Assembly: GCF_026151205.1 (NCBI RefSeq)
Contig: NC_087081.1
Coordinates: 13,290,340 to 13,350,339, forward strand
Direction of reading: 5' to 3'
DNA: 60,000 nt
From: Bolinopsis microptera
Taxonomy: Eukaryota > Ctenophora > Tentaculata > Lobata > Bolinopsidae
Shown one piece after another: positions 43,901-57,000 of the stretch. Below the pieces are notes generated by a model. It was given only the letters and a program-made list of their open reading frames with translations. It was not told the DNA's origin and made no database searches. The position numbers were made by a program, and so were the translations under genes. The first letter of the stretch is position 1; each line of letters starts with the position of its first letter.

Positions 43901-46900
43901 TTTAAATAATGGACCGTTCACGTTCATCACAACACGCTTTGTTGGAGCAAGACCGCGTTTGTTTACAGTCAATAAAGTTATTGATGGCTGTAAATTTATA
44001 GACTATATTCAAAGGGAATTTGCATCTGAAAAGTTTATTGATAATCATGAATTGAGGCGATGCACGTGATGACTATAAACAAATCAGTGCCTGACACAAA
44101 TACTTGAAAATGGGTCACGTGTGCGAGAATCGTCCAGTTGGTAAGTTACCGGTGCAACATCAATAGGGAATTTTATCGTGTTATGATAACAGGAAGGAGG
44201 TATTTAAATAGCAGTTATCAATAACGATCTGATTTTATGAATCATTTGTAATCCTGACCGTTCCAGAGCTTTTTGTCGTTCAGTTTGCAAAATATCTGTT
44301 TATTTTGAAATTTACTGTTTTAAGTATGAGTAGTAAAATCCAAAGAAATTTGTATCACAGAAAATTCCAAAATTGAAGTGTACCTTGTGCGATACTGTTC
44401 TGGATGCCCTCGATTTGCTCGTGTATATTACCATCTTTTGCAAAATCTACAGTGTTTATCTGCTCCAGCGACCTCATCATCAACATGGTTTCTAGAAATA
44501 GGGTAAATAATGAGTATTCCTCAATGATCAAAACTAATTCAACAACAATATCAACTCCTAAAAGAAATGACATGCAGTAAAAAGTAATGTCATTATGTAA
44601 AGGGGTGCACTTACCCGTCTCATCAATAACCCCCATACCCTGTATCTCTACCAGTATCTCAACAAGCTTCTCTTTGAAGTCGGTCACGTGATCATACATT
44701 GTGATTACCTGCATTTTAAGGAAGCTTTGAACAAAACTGAGTCAAAATTCATATTTTCTATAATATACTTTGTTGTAACTTGTATGGAAAGCATTAATAC
44801 AGTCGCTAAATTTCTGGAGGAAATAAATACAAATTCAGTTAGAAATTAATTAGTTTCCTATACCTGAGTAATGACAGGGTTGTCAGGTCCAGGAGTGAGG
44901 GTGTTTCTGTAGGCAGTGGTAGGTCTCCCTGGTACCTTTACCTGTACTGCCTCTATACCACCGTCCTGGGGGGGGTGCAGGAGTGTTTAACACATACGTC
45001 TCAGAGTCTATGTAGTGCAATTTGGTTTGAAGTCTAAGTTGAGAAATTTGCCACAATGATCTCATAGTGACAATATGATGATTGATTCAAATTTGTAAAT
45101 AAAATAACTTCATCAAGCAACACCTTAATTCTTTAATTCCCTTCCACACACATACCTTTAAAAGTTTAAAGATGTATCATTGTTAATGAACTTGAAGAAT
45201 GGTGTATGTACAATCAATGATCACTAAGATGTAGTATTTGATGATTCAATGTTTTATTTCGACATTATAAAATATGATAAGGTGACCTTTGACTCAAAGA
45301 AAAATCTCATATTCAATTATATTAACCGATATTCATTTATCATATTAACCGATGGATTGGTGAGTAATGGTGGAGTGGTAGGAGAGTTAGAATTAACCCA
45401 AGTATCAGGGACACGAATGACTACTCCAGGATTTAAGAATGGTGGAGTGGTATATGTTGAATTGGTGGTTGGTGATGTGGGAGATAAAGATGTTGTACTA
45501 CAAATGGGTGAAAGAGCGAGACTCCAGAATGACGCCGTTTTTGGAATACCCTGAAATCAGAGACTTTTTGATGAATCAATGATTGTATTTCCTTCGTTTT
45601 GTCATACAAACCAGTGGGTAAAGTACATTAAACTTCAATTTACTATCTAATTATCTTATTTATTATCTAATTAATTATCTAATTAAAACTATAACATCTA
45701 CCTTCTCTTCCTCAGACTCCTGGCTGCCAATAAGAGAGGGTGTATCCAGGATCACCTCCTCCTTCAGCACCCCTGAGTCCCGTTTCTTCAGCATCTCGTT
45801 CAACTTGTGGGTCTGCTCTAGAGCATCTGATTCCATTTCAGCTACCATCTTACGGAAACTCTCCACCTGAACGAACACGTGATATAAATTTAACTATAGG
45901 TTATAGGATCACGGGATTAAAGTGGTTCAGACTCTCAGCCCAATACATACCATAATGTTTACCAATGCTCTCCGCATAAAAAAACAGGTTGAATGAAAAT
46001 TTTGAATGCTCTGATCAGTGATAAATTTGTAAAGTGGATTAGAATTTCAATAGGAAGATAGTTACAGCTGTTACATCTATTCCAACTCAGACAACTTTAA
46101 CCTGACTTTATGAAGGTTCTAACCTTATCCTCAAGGGAAGTTTTCTCGTGTAACCACTCATCTTTAGCTTGCATCAACTCGTTGGTCAGCTCTTCTATCT
46201 TCCACGAGTTCTGGGTATACTGGGTAGTCAGTGTGAGTCCTGGGGTTTTATGTAAGTATGTAGTGCATATTCACGTGTTGTAGTGCATATTCACGTGTTG
46301 TAGTGCATATTCACGTCTTGTAGTACATATTCACGTGTTGTAGTGCATATTCACGTGTTGTAATACATATTCACGTGTTGTAGTGCATATTCACGTGTTG
46401 TAGTACATATTCACGTGTTGTAGTAGATATTCACGTGTTGTAGTGCATATTCACGTGTTGTAGTGCATATTCACGTGTTGTAGTACATATTCACGTGTTG
46501 TAGTGCATATTCACGTGTTGTAGTACATATTCACGTGTTGTAGTACATATTCACGTGTTGTAGTGCATATTCACGTGTTGTAGTACATATTCACGTGTTG
46601 TAGTGCATATTCACGTGTTGTAGTACATATTCACGTGTTGTAGTGCATATTCACGTGTTGTAGTACATATTCACGTGTTGTAGTACATATTCACGTGTTG
46701 TAGTGCATATTCACGTGTTGTAGTACATATTCACGTGCTGTACTAGTGCATATTTTCACGTGAAGTGAAAGTACAAAACCTTCTCTCAAGCTACTGTGAT
46801 CCTAATTTAATCATTATCTAATCATTGTCCTAATATAATTCTGAACCTCTTCATCGTTTCTAGCCATCTCCTCCTCTACAGCAATCCTCTTCTTCTCATA

Positions 46901-49900
46901 CTCATCCTCAAGTTCCTTGTACTTCTTGTTCAGTGCTTCTGTTGGGTCCACTGACACTGCTGAGGTGGTCTGAAAAACACAATCTGTCAGTGATAGGTCA
47001 AGCATGTTGCATGTTAGGCATGTGGCATGTTAAGCAACAGAGACTAATGAGTCTATACTAGTAGCATATTATATAGAGGCTGCAGGAGCCTTTACATGAT
47101 TAAATGAGAGTAGAGTACGTGTGGCGATGACTAGAATCCATAAAGACACTCTGTCAGTCGTCACGCTAGCGATTTAACAAATGCTACCTCTAACTTCTAG
47201 AGGAATAAAAAATATTTTATTATATTCAGTTCGCTATAAAATTCCCTATAATAAGTTGTGACATTTTGGCACTTGTCATCACTTCAAGTCTTAACTTAAA
47301 GTTAAACAATTTTATTAATGATACATATCTGCAGCAGTTGTTGCGCGATCTTTTAAGTTTTATATAGCTATTGTTTGATCGTGCCGTGAAAGAACTGTTT
47401 CATTCAATGCAGATAAATTCGTACCAACTACCAACGTATGATACAAACTGAACATGCACACACATTTTTCTAAAGAAAGTTGCGGGAACAGAAAATTATA
47501 AGCGCCGTCTTAAACTCGAATTTCCAGTTTTAATTTTTGGGGCTGTTAAGTTCGCCCAAAAATTTTAAAACAATACGTCAATTTCAAAGGTATGGGGCAT
47601 GGGCACGCACAGAACTAGCACGTATTTATGGCGAATTCAACAGCAAAAAAAAAGCTGAAAGCGGAAATTGGCAAACTACACTAGTATTTTTTGTTTAAAC
47701 CAGGAATACGACTTTTTTTATAAAAATGTAGCGCATTTAACAACACTGGTTTTATAAATAGTCACACTCACAATAAAAAGATCTGTCCCCATATCAAGCT
47801 TGTATATAAGCCCATCCCGAGGCCGGGTAACTTGCATTTTGCTGTCAGGAGCTATACTCGGGAGCGACATCCCACTGTCGGTACCCAATGTCTACCAATC
47901 TTACAGATTCCTTGATTAATTGACTTATAATCAGGGGAGTCTTCAGAAACGTAAAAAGAATTACCGAACAATGAAAACAGGCCATTGATCGTAAATCATC
48001 CCAGAGATTTGGATGCCAAGGGAGATTTAACTCTAAAGAGTTCTTGAATATATAAAACTGTTAACATATTTTTATCGATACAACGAAACGTGGAACCTGG
48101 CCTCGAAAGATTTTAAGAGGTTTTACAACGTTTCGTGACGATTTATCCTTCGCCGTTTTATATAACAACGTTTTTCACCCAACAATCTATGTTTTAAACG
48201 TGATTTTACATCCAAAACTAACCGTAACCTTAACTTTATTCCGATCTCTTACCCAAACCAAAAGCCTGGCTCAATCTGAAACCCAAAACCCAACCATGAC
48301 TCTATTCTCATCGCCGCTAACCATCGCCGCTAACCATCGCCGCTAACCAGAAGCCAAACCGATCTCCAAACCTAATCCTTACCACAACCCTAACACAATC
48401 CTAAACCCAAACCTTAACATCATGACGTTTAAAATGACAGATGCTAAAGTGTCGAGGTAGGGTATGTACAGACTAATAGATCATATCAGAAGATATCATA
48501 ATGTTCAAGTACAAACTATTACAGCGAACTGATAATATTACTCGAGCTAAGAATGCCAATCTTCAGTACTGCTCTCTCGACATGCAGTTTTTTCTTTTCC
48601 AATCTCAATGATTATAAACAGTGTTAATCATACAATTTAACAAGAAGCAAGGAAAACCAACGATAACATTAAATACATCCACTGCAAATGTGAACCACCA
48701 CAAACAGAGGCACAGAGCGGACAGATCAGCAAGTTGTGAGAATATTTAAAGTTTTTAACTTGTCCCGAGTTGTAACCACACTAATTGTAAGAGCGGCAGT
48801 AAACGAGAGTTTCGGAGAGTAGATGATAAAGTATCTCTCAATCCTGCAGCTTGTGCCAGCACACGTGTGTCATCTTCTGATATCTATCTAGTTTCTGGAA
48901 GTCACATGACAGATGATGGACCGATATATTTGTCACGTGCGGGGTGTGAACCGATTAAATGCGAGCACGTGGTCGACCACAGCCAATCAAGAAGAAGCTT
49001 GCCTGAAGGTGTCATCAAGTCATCTGTAAAAGTGAATGCTTGCTATCAAGAGAGATTTGAACACTAAGTCACGTTTGAGAGTGTTAGCTGTGGTTTCGTC
49101 GAGATTTTGTTATGGCTCACCGCTCAAGAACCATTATTGAAAACGTTTTGTTGTGGCTGAAAAACCACGATTCACGACGATGAAAACCTGATTGTTACAT
49201 TAAAAACGCATCAGGTAATTCGTTGCCATCGCCCTCCGCTGTTAGATTTTTTTAAAAGATGTTTTTTATTCTACTTTTTCCGAAAAGACTTTGATTATTT
49301 TTTTTTAAGAAAAGCGTTTGATAAGCTATGAAGTTGCATTTGCAGATATTAAAAATACTGCAGTTGTTGGCCAAATACCGACAAACTGCGAAAGAAGTAT
49401 GCATGTTGCAGAGTTGTACCTGGCTAAAACATACGGTTCTTTGCGATAGTCAAAATTGTGCGCGACAACTAGCGCTGGATACGACAACTAGCGCTGGATG
49501 GCGACATCTAGCGCTGGATAGCGCTAGTTGTCGCCATCCAGCGCTAGTTGTCGCGTTTTGACTATCGCAAAAGAACCAAACATACTGCGTACCAAGCTAA
49601 AAAGTATTACGTACATTAGTTGACTATTTAATACATAGCTTTGTCTAAACGGCTGTTGCTATGTGATACTGAATATCTTACTATAACATATTACGTACAA
49701 CATAGTTGATTATTAAATATATTGCTTTATCTTCTCTAAGAATCACATAATTATTAATGTTGAAAGCCTGCATATTATAGAATGCCAATGTAATTGGTGC
49801 ACCTAAGTTTCTTTTCAGAGCTATGATTATTATCAATAATAATCAAACTATATTCAAGTTAGTTATATTAACTTAATATTAACTTAAAGCATTCACAAAT

Positions 49901-51914
49901 AGTTATCAAAAGGTAAAATTGGGGAACAAACAATTTAAGAGTCCGGTACAATATTTAATTGGGTGTTTCATAAATAATTTCCCGATTTAAAAAACAATAC
50001 AAAAATGTATAAAGGAGCAATAAATGAGTATACTTACACGTTCAGATATAGTTGCTGGTACCACCGTCTCAGGAGAGGGTTCAGGTGTAGGTGTGGGTAC
50101 GGGAGTGGGCTCCACAATCGGCCTGTTTAGATAATTCATATTCAATTAATAAATTATTGATAAATTGTTTTTCAATAATTAGGAGGATGAATAGATAGAT
50201 TTGTGGTTGATGCTATCTTTATTATTATCTATGGATAATTTAAATTGGCCGACTGATTTTCATTACACGTTTTTAAACATAAAAATAAGTTCATGCAAAT
50301 CTTTCATTGTAACTACAGGCGAGTCTACTCCCTTGGTGTTTGTGATCATGACGACAGGTTAGATTGTATGGGTAACGACATAAACTAAAAAACTATTTTA
50401 ATCTTATCTCTTAAAATGTAGCAGATAATCATGCTGTTCAGCCTACTGACTCGTGTTCGGAGCTGCAGCTCGCCACCGAGTCTGCACTGTATTTTAAATA
50501 AACATATTTTTATATTTTTATACATATTTATATATTTTTTTGAATATTTTAAATAAATATTATACGGGTACCATACGTTAAATCATTTTACTACAATTAA
50601 GTTATTCATTAACAGATCTTCATGCTAACTTACAAAAACATTTTACTTCGCTTCATCAGGAGTTTCTCGTACGAACTAAATGTTTGCAGATAAAAAGCCA
50701 AGTATTGTTCGAGTTTTAATACTTTCAACACTACTATACAACAAATAATTTGAGAACATGAACATGATGTAGTTACATTGAAAAGTTTTCTTTACCTGAA
50801 AAGAGCATTTTTCCTTGGTCGCATATACGGAATTATCAGAAATTTTCATCAGAAACAAACCAAATAGTAATGCCATTAAGATAAAATGACTTTATAATAT
50901 ACAGGTCATGTGACTGTTGTATTCAAGTTGTTATGACGTGATGATTTGATTAGAATTTTTCATCAAATGTGGTATTTTCTGATCACGTGACACATATCTA
51001 GCGATTAGACGATGATAACGTAAATGTAAATAGTGATGCTCAGTCATTCTTTCGAATTGCTTCTTAAAATCAGCGTCTTTTTTCTGATGTTAATCAATCT
51101 CCAAAATAAGAAGTTATCTGATTTAGCAGTATTGAGTTTAGTTAAGAACACTCAAGATAAACCAAATTTATCCGGTAACTTGCAACTTTCTTTATCTTTA
51201 GTGAATCATCATTGTGTTTCACACTTACAAGAAGCTAAAAATAGATTGTAAAGAATGTCACGTACCGTGTTGTCTCCGATAACCTGCTCTCCAGATCCTC
51301 TATCTGAAATATCAAGATAAAGTCTACTTTCAGGATGACAAGAATCAATCCCAGGTATTAATCTAGTGGTGAAACTGTGGACTAAATGGGAGGGGGAGGG
51401 GATAAAATTGTAAACCAGCATCCCCGCGCCCTTTATCAATGTCGGATCAGTATCAAGATTTTAAGTGAACAATTCTACGAGAACACCAAACTTTTCACTA
51501 ACATATTATCACTGTAACTTATGAAGTTTAAAATAGCTCACCGTCTCCTCCTGTACTACGAGTTTCTCCTGTAATTCCCCAAGCTGCTGCTCAAACTCTT
51601 CGTTCTTTCGCTCCATCGTCTCCTCGAACTCGTCTTCTAGCCCTGCTCTTGCAACTGAAACACCCAGTTTAGAAATGGACAGTGAAAGTGATAGGGAGTA
51701 GGGATTTAACTCTTTAGCTACACTAAAATGTGGGAGCTGTTTAAAGATGGATAAAAATATAATTCACAATAATATCTCAAATGAAAGAAAGAGGGATATC
51801 CTTGTTTACACACTATTACAAACAGTAAATATTTCACAGAAAATGTTATCCATATCCTCATTTCTTTATTTTTCTTTTCTTACTCCATAATGATAGTTCT
51901 TCTAATCGAGCCAG
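37951..51914 (-). CDS. Gene 2: long coiled-coil protein, 21 exons, 5' end not found
   Basis: Exons in transcription order: 51914-51884, 51654-51542, 51303-51266, 50122-50038, 46969-46847, 46219-46124, 45866-45702, 45550-45350, 44965-44864, 44708-44615, 44491-44384, 42659-42618, 42173-42106, 41911-41846, 41492-41370, 40056-39954, 39633-39546, 39408-39073, 38790-38622, 38296-38156, 37977-37951 (TGA). All join in phase, giving about 770 residues. The N-part is coiled coil (DEFEETMERKNEEFEQQLGE, KKYKELEDEYEKKRIAVEEE). A Thr/Ser/Pro-rich exon follows (45350). A helical second half has VTDFKEKLVEILVEIQ and NEDIDDVLTRLDELFLLRKN, then a Ser-rich tail. The family is not recognised; a cytoskeletal or ciliary role is only a guess. 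The acceptors at 46219 and 41911 are the least certain. Confidence 0.75.
38903..38973. repeat. Perfect 71-bp palindrome
   Basis: Two 35-base arms (38903-38937 and 38939-38973) are exact reverse complements around a single G at 38938. The arm includes TTCGAACATAATTCAACGTC. It lies 11 bases beyond a TAA (38985-38987) that ends the read-through frame of the gene 2 exon at 39073-39408. It is therefore in the intron to the exon at 38790, or in an alternative 3' untranslated region if that intron is retained. Confidence 0.97.
38985..39072 (-). other. Alternative 3' extension of gene 2 exon (read-through to TAA)
   Basis: If the donor CAACAG|GTTAAAC at 39072 is not used, the frame continues for 28 more codons (LNFTIIDLARFNLLFHESFY...) to TAA at 38985-38987. 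The donor is weak (GTTAAA). The spliced form continues in phase to 38790-38622. Both forms are possible. Confidence 0.5.
41734..41822. repeat. AGTGACACTAG/CTAGTGTCACT repeat
   Basis: Three to four copies of AGTGACACTAG followed by AGTCACTA(G/T)TAT fill the segment. The units are partly self-complementary. It lies in a gene 2 intron. Confidence 0.65.
43164..43224. repeat. Hairpin with perfect 24-bp arms
   Basis: ATACGAAGGTCTTTCGAATC then CATC is exactly complementary to 43201-43224, with a 13-base loop that is itself mostly self-complementary (CATCGAT/ATCGATG). It lies in the gene 2 intron between 42659 and 44384. No element boundary is seen on either side. Confidence 0.95.
46261..46740. repeat. 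20-bp minisatellite, 24 copies, each with an E-box
   Basis: The unit is TAGTGCATATTCACGTGTTG. Two main variants, TAGTGC and TAGTAC, are interspersed along the array, with single variants TAGTAG, TAATAC and one CACGTC. Nearly every unit carries the palindrome CACGTG. It sits in the gene 2 intron directly upstream (in transcription order) of the exon at 46219-46124, within about 40 bases of its acceptor. Confidence 0.97.
47020..50037. other. Large gene 2 intron with little recognisable content
   Basis: Between the exons at 50122-50038 and 46969-46847 I found no in-phase exon. It holds a MITE at 49435, a triplicated CCGCTAACCATCG at about 48311-48350, and degenerate CCCTAAAC-like sequence at 48330-48420. 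The remainder is AT-rich without frames of note. Confidence 0.55.
49435..49577. mobile_element. GGTTCTTTTGCGATAGT-family MITE with 8-bp target duplication
   Basis: The ends are GGTTCTTTGCGATAGTCAAA and its complement (one T different in length). The octamer AAACATAC is duplicated exactly at 49427-49434 and 49578-49585, as in hAT insertions. The middle consists of ACAACTAGCGCTGGAT units in both orientations, so the whole element is close to a palindrome. The exact duplication and clean ends indicate a recent insertion in a gene 2 intron. Confidence 0.93.
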
Positions 51915-52166
51915 CTGCAAAGATGACAAACGATCTCAGAAGACAAGCGCGAGTCCCATAATTATTCCGCTGTATTATCACTCCTTCTACACTTACTTAC
52001 TAAATACTAACGATATTTACCAGTTACCTTACTAACGATATTTACCAATATGTTGAGCTTGGTAGTTGGTATGTGTCACCTAGCTACACTAATGTTCGGG
52101 CACTAATGATCCATGAGATGTCAAGCTTAGGCTGGTTTTCTGTACCATTATCACGTTGAAGCAGAG

Positions 52167-53300
<1,134 letters not shown>

Positions 53301-54062
53301 TGTTGTTTGTGTGGCTCCTTTCACTCCCGCCAACGCTTTCTTGTAGCATACTAGTCAGCGAGTTGTCTTCCTGACTAATGAACCAGTCCGACATTTCACC
53401 AAGCTAACGATTCTCGTCGTGCACTGCAAGGGGCCCCTTTTATTTGATGTGTTTGCATTCGAATAGGGAGGTTCAACGATCAATGACCATTGTCCATAAT
53501 GGTCGTTCTCGAGGAAATTCGGGCAGGTTATCGTAAAGCCTAAAGGGCTGTACCTGCAGCCGTTTTGTCCAGTTACTTTCCACTTGAAAGTTAAAGGTTT
53601 TATACTATATGCTTGTTTAATGTTTATAAATGATGTAATTTGCTCATCACAGTTGTTCTGCACCTGTCTGGGAGTCTCTTAAATAAATGACCTTAGCCCA
53701 ATATTTGACCACAATTCAAGCGAAAAACGGAATTTTCTTTAAAATTAAAGATTTAAATCTATAGATTCATAAATTTAATCATACACCTTCATATCAAATG
53801 TGCTTATTCTGTTTTATGTACAAGCGTGTCAGCGAGTCTCTGTGACTAAGACAGGCCAATTTTATAAAATTGTTTAATTAACCAACACAACTACCACCAT
53901 CATTCACATTTCACAGGAAGATTAGGATCACGCGGTCTGATTATTGCTCGAACCTACCCTCCATTAACAACTTCCCATTTCCACAATTCACTGTAGAATT
54001 GTTACTGTGCAACTTTGATATTAACTTTGATTTTCAATTTAATAGGAGGTGATATTGAGAAA

Positions 54063-57000
54063 ATGACTGACAAGATTTTGATGTTTCTTGTTTTTCTTTC
54101 CTCTGTAAACCTATCGAGAACCGAGAATAAAGGTAAGAGCTTCTTAAACTTCATTTCATAAAATATAATCTTATACTTGGAGATTTTGGGTTTTGGGCAT
54201 ATTGAGGTGATCTGGCATAATTGAGCCAAGAAGGGCTTTCTCGGAAACAAGTTTCTCAAAAAATTCAGGCTGGTCCCCCCTGTAGCAGAAGGGTTTTTGA
54301 TTAACATTTTAAAATACCATATCTTCGTCGCCCGAAACTACGTTGCAAATATAGAGTTACAAATTAAATTCTTAAAGCAAGGATTTCTAAAAATTCTGTA
54401 CAAATCTCAGTGACCGCCTAACTGTTGTAAGAAACCAAACACCTTCCAATTGGTAAACAATATTGGTAAGATGTGAAATTACATTTCCCTTAAATAGTAT
54501 GAATCCTTCAGATTGGGCACAGGTGGTATTCGAACAACAAATACCCTTCCAACAAGGAATAACAAAGCTTCTGGTAAAGACTGATTCGATACTGGGAAGC
54601 AATGAGGAAATAAGGTTGCAATTTGTAGAAGAGAACAACAGTCCCAGTGGGGGAATTAGGATAATGTTCTATCCAGCCGGGCTAAAGTATATCATTGGAG
54701 GTTGCACCACAGCGTGGGAAAGATTCGCAAGCGAGCCGCCAACTGAGACGGCCAAAATTTGGGAGTTTGTTCTAAATCCTCGAAGGATTAATGTCAAGTG
54801 TAACGAGAAGGAGGTTCTTGATTTTGTGTTGTCGAATATTGACTGTCCGAACTTGAATTGGGTGAGCGGAGAAACAGAACTGAAAGCTGTAATGTTTCAT
54901 GATATCGACAAAGCCTCTGACTTCTTCGTCGTTAAGCAAGGTTTGCTGGAATTCGATTGTTTCTGAGTTAAATTCCACTATTTGATGGTTGATATTTTGA
55001 TTTTAAACTCTGTTATGTAATTAAGAGTTGTCATTGCCAGTAACTTCTTCTTAACCAAATTGTTTTTGAATGGTAGTGTTAACAGAGCGTTTAGACTGTT
55101 GTTTTTTCGATAATCCTCTTCGTTGGATGCATTAACATGATAAAGTAAATTTTGATAAAATAAATTTTGTTTAACAATTAACATAGAGACTGTCTCAGAT
55201 TGGAGTTGGACTGAAGTTAAACGGGACATGAATTTTCCTTTTGACCAAGAAACAACATCACTCCAGATCCAGACAAACTCTTTGTCTGGAAGTGGGAGTG
55301 TGATAAGAATCAAATTCTTTAACAAAAACGAAGTTGGTGAAGAGAAGCTTGTCGGCTCAATACGGATTAGTCTATCTGATGAGCCGACATATACTGTTAT
55401 GAGATGTCTAAAAAGAGAAACAGAGATGAAGCCCTTTACAGAGGAGCTTCCTGCAGAGAAATACAAAATCTGGAACATCACTAGAATAGCTGACAAACTG
55501 ATTGTGGAGTGCAATGGAGTGATGGTTTTAGATTTCAAGTTCTCAGATGAAAAATGTGAACTGTATGGTCCTAAATGGAAAGAATTGTGGAATCAGAAAA
55601 TAACATACGCAGCTTTCATAACAGATACGTTCTCTTATGGACAGTATGGTGATACTGGTTCAGAGTATTATAAAACCACGCCAATATCAGGTTGGATTAA
55701 GATAAGATATTTTAATGAAAGTTATGTAGACAATTATTTAGTACTAATTCATTGTCATGTTAATATAGTAAAGCAATTTTTTAAACTTATGGCGCAAAAT
55801 ATAACCAATGTAATATAGAATTAGTTCACCAGCTCATGGCACAAACATTTGCAGGTTGGAAAGCGGTTGAACGTGCAGTGGACCTAGACCTCAACTGGAA
55901 ACAAACCTACCTTGAGATCAGAACCTCAGCTTCATTGGGTAGCGACAAGAAACTATATGTCCACTTTCATGACGAAAATATGGCGTTAGCAGGAGCAGTG
56001 GTGATAACGTTCAGTTCCCCGATAAGGTATCACATAGGATGGTGCAAAAGTAACACATTTTCAAGTGCCATACCACCAGGACCTGAGCAAACCTGGACCC
56101 TGATCAGAACTCTAGCAGGCGTGAAGATGCTGTGCAATGATACCGAGGTCCTGGACTTTGAGGTATCTGGTGGTACTTGTGGTGTGACTACAACTTGGGA
56201 AGATTATTGGAGTAAGAATGTCAAGAAAATGGTTTTTACGCAAAGTGATACAGCATCGACCTATTATAGGATAAAGCTGAAGCCAGGTATGTTTTATTTT
56301 TCAAATTTTGGAAAATTTCTCGAGAAGGTGAATATTTTGGGTGAATATTTCAGGCTTAATTTAAGGATGAACAATTATTTTTCTTTAAAAACAGTGCTAT
56401 ATTAATCTTCCTGTTCAGTTGATGGAGGATACAAAATGTATCGGAAAAATTTGAAATAAACTGAAAACATTTTATGGCATACTATAATAGTTGTATAATG
56501 TATAAGTTGTATAAGTTGTATAAGTTGTATAAGTTGTATAAGTTGTATAAGTTGTATAAGTTGCTTCATAAGTTGTTATTTATAAATAAATTTAATGTCT
56601 TCAGTTAGTCTTGAGTTGGTCTCCGCTAGTCAAAGTAGTGAACATAACAGTGGCAGTGCCGCAGACAAGGCCATCGATGGTAATACTAATGGCAACATGA
56701 ACAATGGGGACGGGTAAGTTAATATCCAAGTCTTTGCTTCTTGTTGGGCAAAGGAAAACAAATCAGTAAACAGACCACAGCCCGGGATTTAAGATAGTAA
56801 TCTGAATACATTCAGCATTTAGGCAATGAAAATACAAAAATATATATCCTAAGATCATGTACGCACACGGCTGAAAACACTGGAAACACTGATAACGAAT
56901 TGTGGTGGATGGCTGAATTTAGAGAGGCTACAGTGACCAAGGTCGTTCTACACAACAGGATCGACTGCTGCTCAGAAAGGATCGATGACAATATGGTTAG

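Noticed and set aside
45249-45554. Plus-strand Gly/Val-rich open frame
   Set aside because: It is the antisense of the Thr/Ser/Pro-rich gene 2 exon at 45350-45550, which fits in phase with its neighbours.
46261-46740. CRISPR-like array
   Set aside because: Units are contiguous, with no unique spacers, and the genome is eukaryotic. It is a minisatellite. The same holds for 1-622.
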